A stretch of 7,713 bases of DNA from Sphingobacteriales bacterium (GTDB lineage: Bacteria; Bacteroidota; Bacteroidia; Chitinophagales; Chitinophagaceae). The position numbers were made by a program, and so were the translations under genes. The notes beneath the pieces were generated by a model. It had not been told where the DNA came from. It saw nothing but the letters and a program-made list of their open reading frames with translations, and did no database searches. The stretch spans positions 1 through 7,713 of the forward strand of contig CANJEF010000051.1 in NCBI GenBank assembly GCA_947472965.1, given 5' to 3'. This document shows, one piece after another, positions 5,852-7,713 of this stretch (the first letter of the stretch is position 1; each line of letters opens with the position of its first letter).

Positions 5852-6490
5852 ATGGACCTCATCCCTTCTGAAGTAAATGCTTATGCACTATTAAATACTT
5901 CGCAGGACGATGTTCTTCTTGATAAAATCCAACGCCACACGGAGCAATTTCATCCCAAGCAACACATGTTGAGTGGTCCATTACAAGGACAATTGCTTAG
6001 CATGGTGAGCCGGATGATAAAGCCAAAGAGGATATTGGAAATTGGAACCTTTGTGGGGTATAGCGCCATTTGTTTGGCAAAAGGGCTAGCCAAAGATGGA
6101 TTGGTGCATACAATAGAAAAAAGAGATGAGGATGCAATGACAGCACAAACATTCTTTGATCAAAGCGAATACAAAAATAGTATTTGTCTGCACGTTGGAC
6201 CTGCAATGGACATATTGGAAAATCTGCACGAGGAATGGGATCTGATATTTGTAGATGCAGACAAAACAGCTTATATCGATTACTTTGAGTTATTGATTAA
6301 TCGGGTAAACCCAGGAACATGGTTTCTGTTTGACAATGTGTTTTTTCATGGAGAAGTTCTAAAACAACCCCTATCAGGAAAAAATGCAAAGGCAATAGTT
6401 GAGTTTAATGAAAAGATAAAAAATGACATGCGCGTAGAACAAGTGATGCTAACCATAAGGGATGGCATGACGCTTCTCTTTAAAAAATAA
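5852..6490 (+). CDS. Class I SAM-dependent O-methyltransferase, YrrM/COMT-like
   Basis: This 212-residue cytoplasmic protein belongs to the O-methyltransferase family 3 (catechol/caffeoyl-CoA type). SAM motif I is ILEIGTFVGYSAICLAKGL (61-79), and the acidic residue ending the second strand is Glu89 in VHTIEK. The divalent-metal and catalytic set is complete: Asp135 and Lys138 (VDADK) with Asp161-Asn162 (LFDNV), placed as Asp141, Lys144, Asp169 and Asn170 of mammalian COMT. Length is normal for the bacterial group. Bacterial relatives include YrrM/TrmR of Bacillus, which methylates 5-hydroxyuridine in tRNA, so a tRNA wobble-base role is possible, but a small-molecule phenol is equally open. 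Only 5 nt separate it from the glucosaminidase gene, which implies co-transcription. No signal peptide is present. Confidence 0.9.
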   Translation: MDLIPSEVNAYALLNTSQDDVLLDKIQRHTEQFHPKQHMLSGPLQGQLLSMVSRMIKPKRILEIGTFVGYSAICLAKGLAKDGLVHTIEKRDEDAMTAQTFFDQSEYKNSICLHVGPAMDILENLHEEWDLIFVDADKTAYIDYFELLINRVNPGTWFLFDNVFFHGEVLKQPLSGKNAKAIVEFNEKIKNDMRVEQVMLTIRDGMTLLFKK

Positions 6491-6495
6491 TTCAA

Positions 6496-7713
6496 ATGAG
6501 ACTTAAAAATAAATACACCCTGTTTCTATTGACATCATTCTTGGTGCTTAGAATGAACAATACAATAGTTGCACAAGAATTACAATCACCTGCAATTTTA
6601 GAATATATCCAATCCTATGCCCCGATTGCTATTGATGAGATGATTAGGACAGGCGTTCCAGCTTCCATTAAAATTGCGCAGGGCATATTAGAAACAAATG
6701 CAGGAAGAGGTGAACTGGTTATTCGATCAAACAACCACTTCGGGATCAAATGTAAAAGCAGCTGGACAGGCGAAAAAGTATTTCACGATGATGATGCAGA
6801 AGGTGAATGCTTTAGGAAATATGAAACTGCAGTTGAGTCGTATGCAGATCATTCTAATTATCTCAAAACCCAACCGCGCTATTCCTTCCTTTTCAATTAC
6901 GATAAAAATGATTACTCATCATGGGCGTGGGGGTTAAAAAAAGCTGGCTATGCAACAAACCCGATATATGCCCAAACACTCATAAAATACGTTGAGCGAT
7001 ACAATCTCAACCAATTAAACAAATTTGAAGTTTCGCCTAATCAGGCTGAGCTCAATACACTCTATTCTTTAATAAAAGAAACAACTACGTCAAGTTCGTT
7101 GGCCTTCATTGCTAGTAAAAATGAGGTTGAAGAAAAAGAGGAAGATCAGCATTCAAATGAAATTCAGCTAGAAAAAAAAGCAGTTGAAAAGGAATCATAC
7201 CCGGGTGGGATTTTTAAGGTGAATGGATTAAAAGTAATTCATGTAAAAAAAAGTACCTCAGCACTCGCACTAGCAAAAAAATATAAACTTCAAGTATCAA
7301 GCCTGTTGCACTGGAATGACCTGCCAAACAATACCACCATGCTGAAAGCAGATCAACTTATTTTCATCCAAAAGAAAAGAAAAACAGGTGCAAGCCAATA
7401 TCATTTAATAAAGGAAAATGAGGATATCCGGGACATCAGCCAGAAGGAAGGTGTTCAACTTTCATCGTTGTTAAAGCTGAATAAATTAAAGCCAGGTATG
7501 ATGCCTAAGTCGGGTGAAAAAATATCGCTGAAGGCACAAAGAAAATACGTTCCCCAACTGATTGTAAAAACCCCCGTACATATCGTAAAAAAAGGAGAAT
7601 CACTGTATACCATTTCAAAAAAGTACAACGTTAGTATCGACTCCATTAAAGATGCCAATGCAATCAGAAATGATGATTTGCAAGTTGGGCAAAAACTCAA
7701 AATCCTAAAATAA
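6496..7713 (+). CDS. Secreted GH73 glucosaminidase with three LysM repeats
   Basis: This 405-residue exported enzyme is predicted to cut the N-acetylglucosaminyl bond of peptidoglycan. It starts with a basic n-region and hydrophobic core (MRLKNKYTLFLLTSFLVL) and has a probable cleavage site after Ala26 (IVA/QE). The catalytic domain (about 32-175) is of the FlgJ/LytG glucosaminidase type: AQGILETNAGRG (61-72) carries the general-acid Glu66, followed by NNHFGIKCK (79-87), the YADHSNYL segment (116-123) and WGLKKAGYATNPIYAQTLI (145-163). A charged linker (about 176-238) leads to LysM-like repeats at about 246-293, 302-346 and 360-404, which should bind peptidoglycan glycan. The third is the most canonical (HIVKKGESLYTISKKYNVS). 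The first two are divergent. The gene follows the O-methyltransferase by 5 nt. Its TAA is the last codon of the window, so the protein is complete. It likely acts in cell-wall remodelling or daughter-cell separation. Confidence 0.92.
   Translation: MRLKNKYTLFLLTSFLVLRMNNTIVAQELQSPAILEYIQSYAPIAIDEMIRTGVPASIKIAQGILETNAGRGELVIRSNNHFGIKCKSSWTGEKVFHDDDAEGECFRKYETAVESYADHSNYLKTQPRYSFLFNYDKNDYSSWAWGLKKAGYATNPIYAQTLIKYVERYNLNQLNKFEVSPNQAELNTLYSLIKETTTSSSLAFIASKNEVEEKEEDQHSNEIQLEKKAVEKESYPGGIFKVNGLKVIHVKKSTSALALAKKYKLQVSSLLHWNDLPNNTTMLKADQLIFIQKKRKTGASQYHLIKENEDIRDISQKEGVQLSSLLKLNKLKPGMMPKSGEKISLKAQRKYVPQLIVKTPVHIVKKGESLYTISKKYNVSIDSIKDANAIRNDDLQVGQKLKILK

Noticed and set aside
1..7713. A defence island, mobile element, CRISPR array or new biosynthetic cluster
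   Set aside because: All complete genes belong to known families, most of them housekeeping. There are no transposase, integrase, long repeat or attachment-site sequences, and composition looks even throughout.

Overview
This 7.7 kb window looks like ordinary chromosomal DNA from a member of the Bacteroidota. Three things point there. The FabI, LolD-type ATPase and DUF2795 sequences are of the Bacteroidota kind. Several genes are preceded by the phylum's TAnnTTTG -7 promoter element, sometimes with a TTG -33 element about 19-20 nt upstream. Most starts lack a strong Shine-Dalgarno sequence. The order or family cannot be fixed by eye. I see no phage, transposon, IS, CRISPR, tRNA or rRNA sequence, and no gene-free stretch above 300 bases.

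Layout, left to right. The 3' end of a PduO-type cob(I)alamin adenosyltransferase (+) enters from the left edge and overlaps, tail to tail, a LolD-like ABC ATPase (-). The ATPase diverges from a very acidic 73-residue DUF2795 protein (+), which sits in its own compact unit with promoter, RBS and terminator. That terminator also faces a minus-strand cluster read recN -> fabI -> SemiSWEET (4133 down to 1338), covering DNA repair, fatty-acid elongation and a half-size sugar transporter. Across a 144-bp divergent gap lies a plus-strand series: a sodium/solute symporter, a class I SAM O-methyltransferase of the YrrM/COMT type, and, 5 bp after it, a secreted GH73 glucosaminidase with three LysM repeats. 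The last stop codon is the final base of the window.

The genes do not form one pathway. The likely co-transcribed sets are recN-fabI-SemiSWEET and O-methyltransferase-glucosaminidase. I found no convincing undescribed multi-gene system. The observations most worth checking are at the regulatory level: a recN promoter that abuts the start codon (possible leaderless mRNA, with an overlapping out-of-frame ATG), a G-rich four-run motif across the recN stop codon just upstream of the fabI -7 element, and the self-contained acidic DUF2795 unit. At the protein level, the symporter appears to have Pro where a known Na+-site Ser would be.
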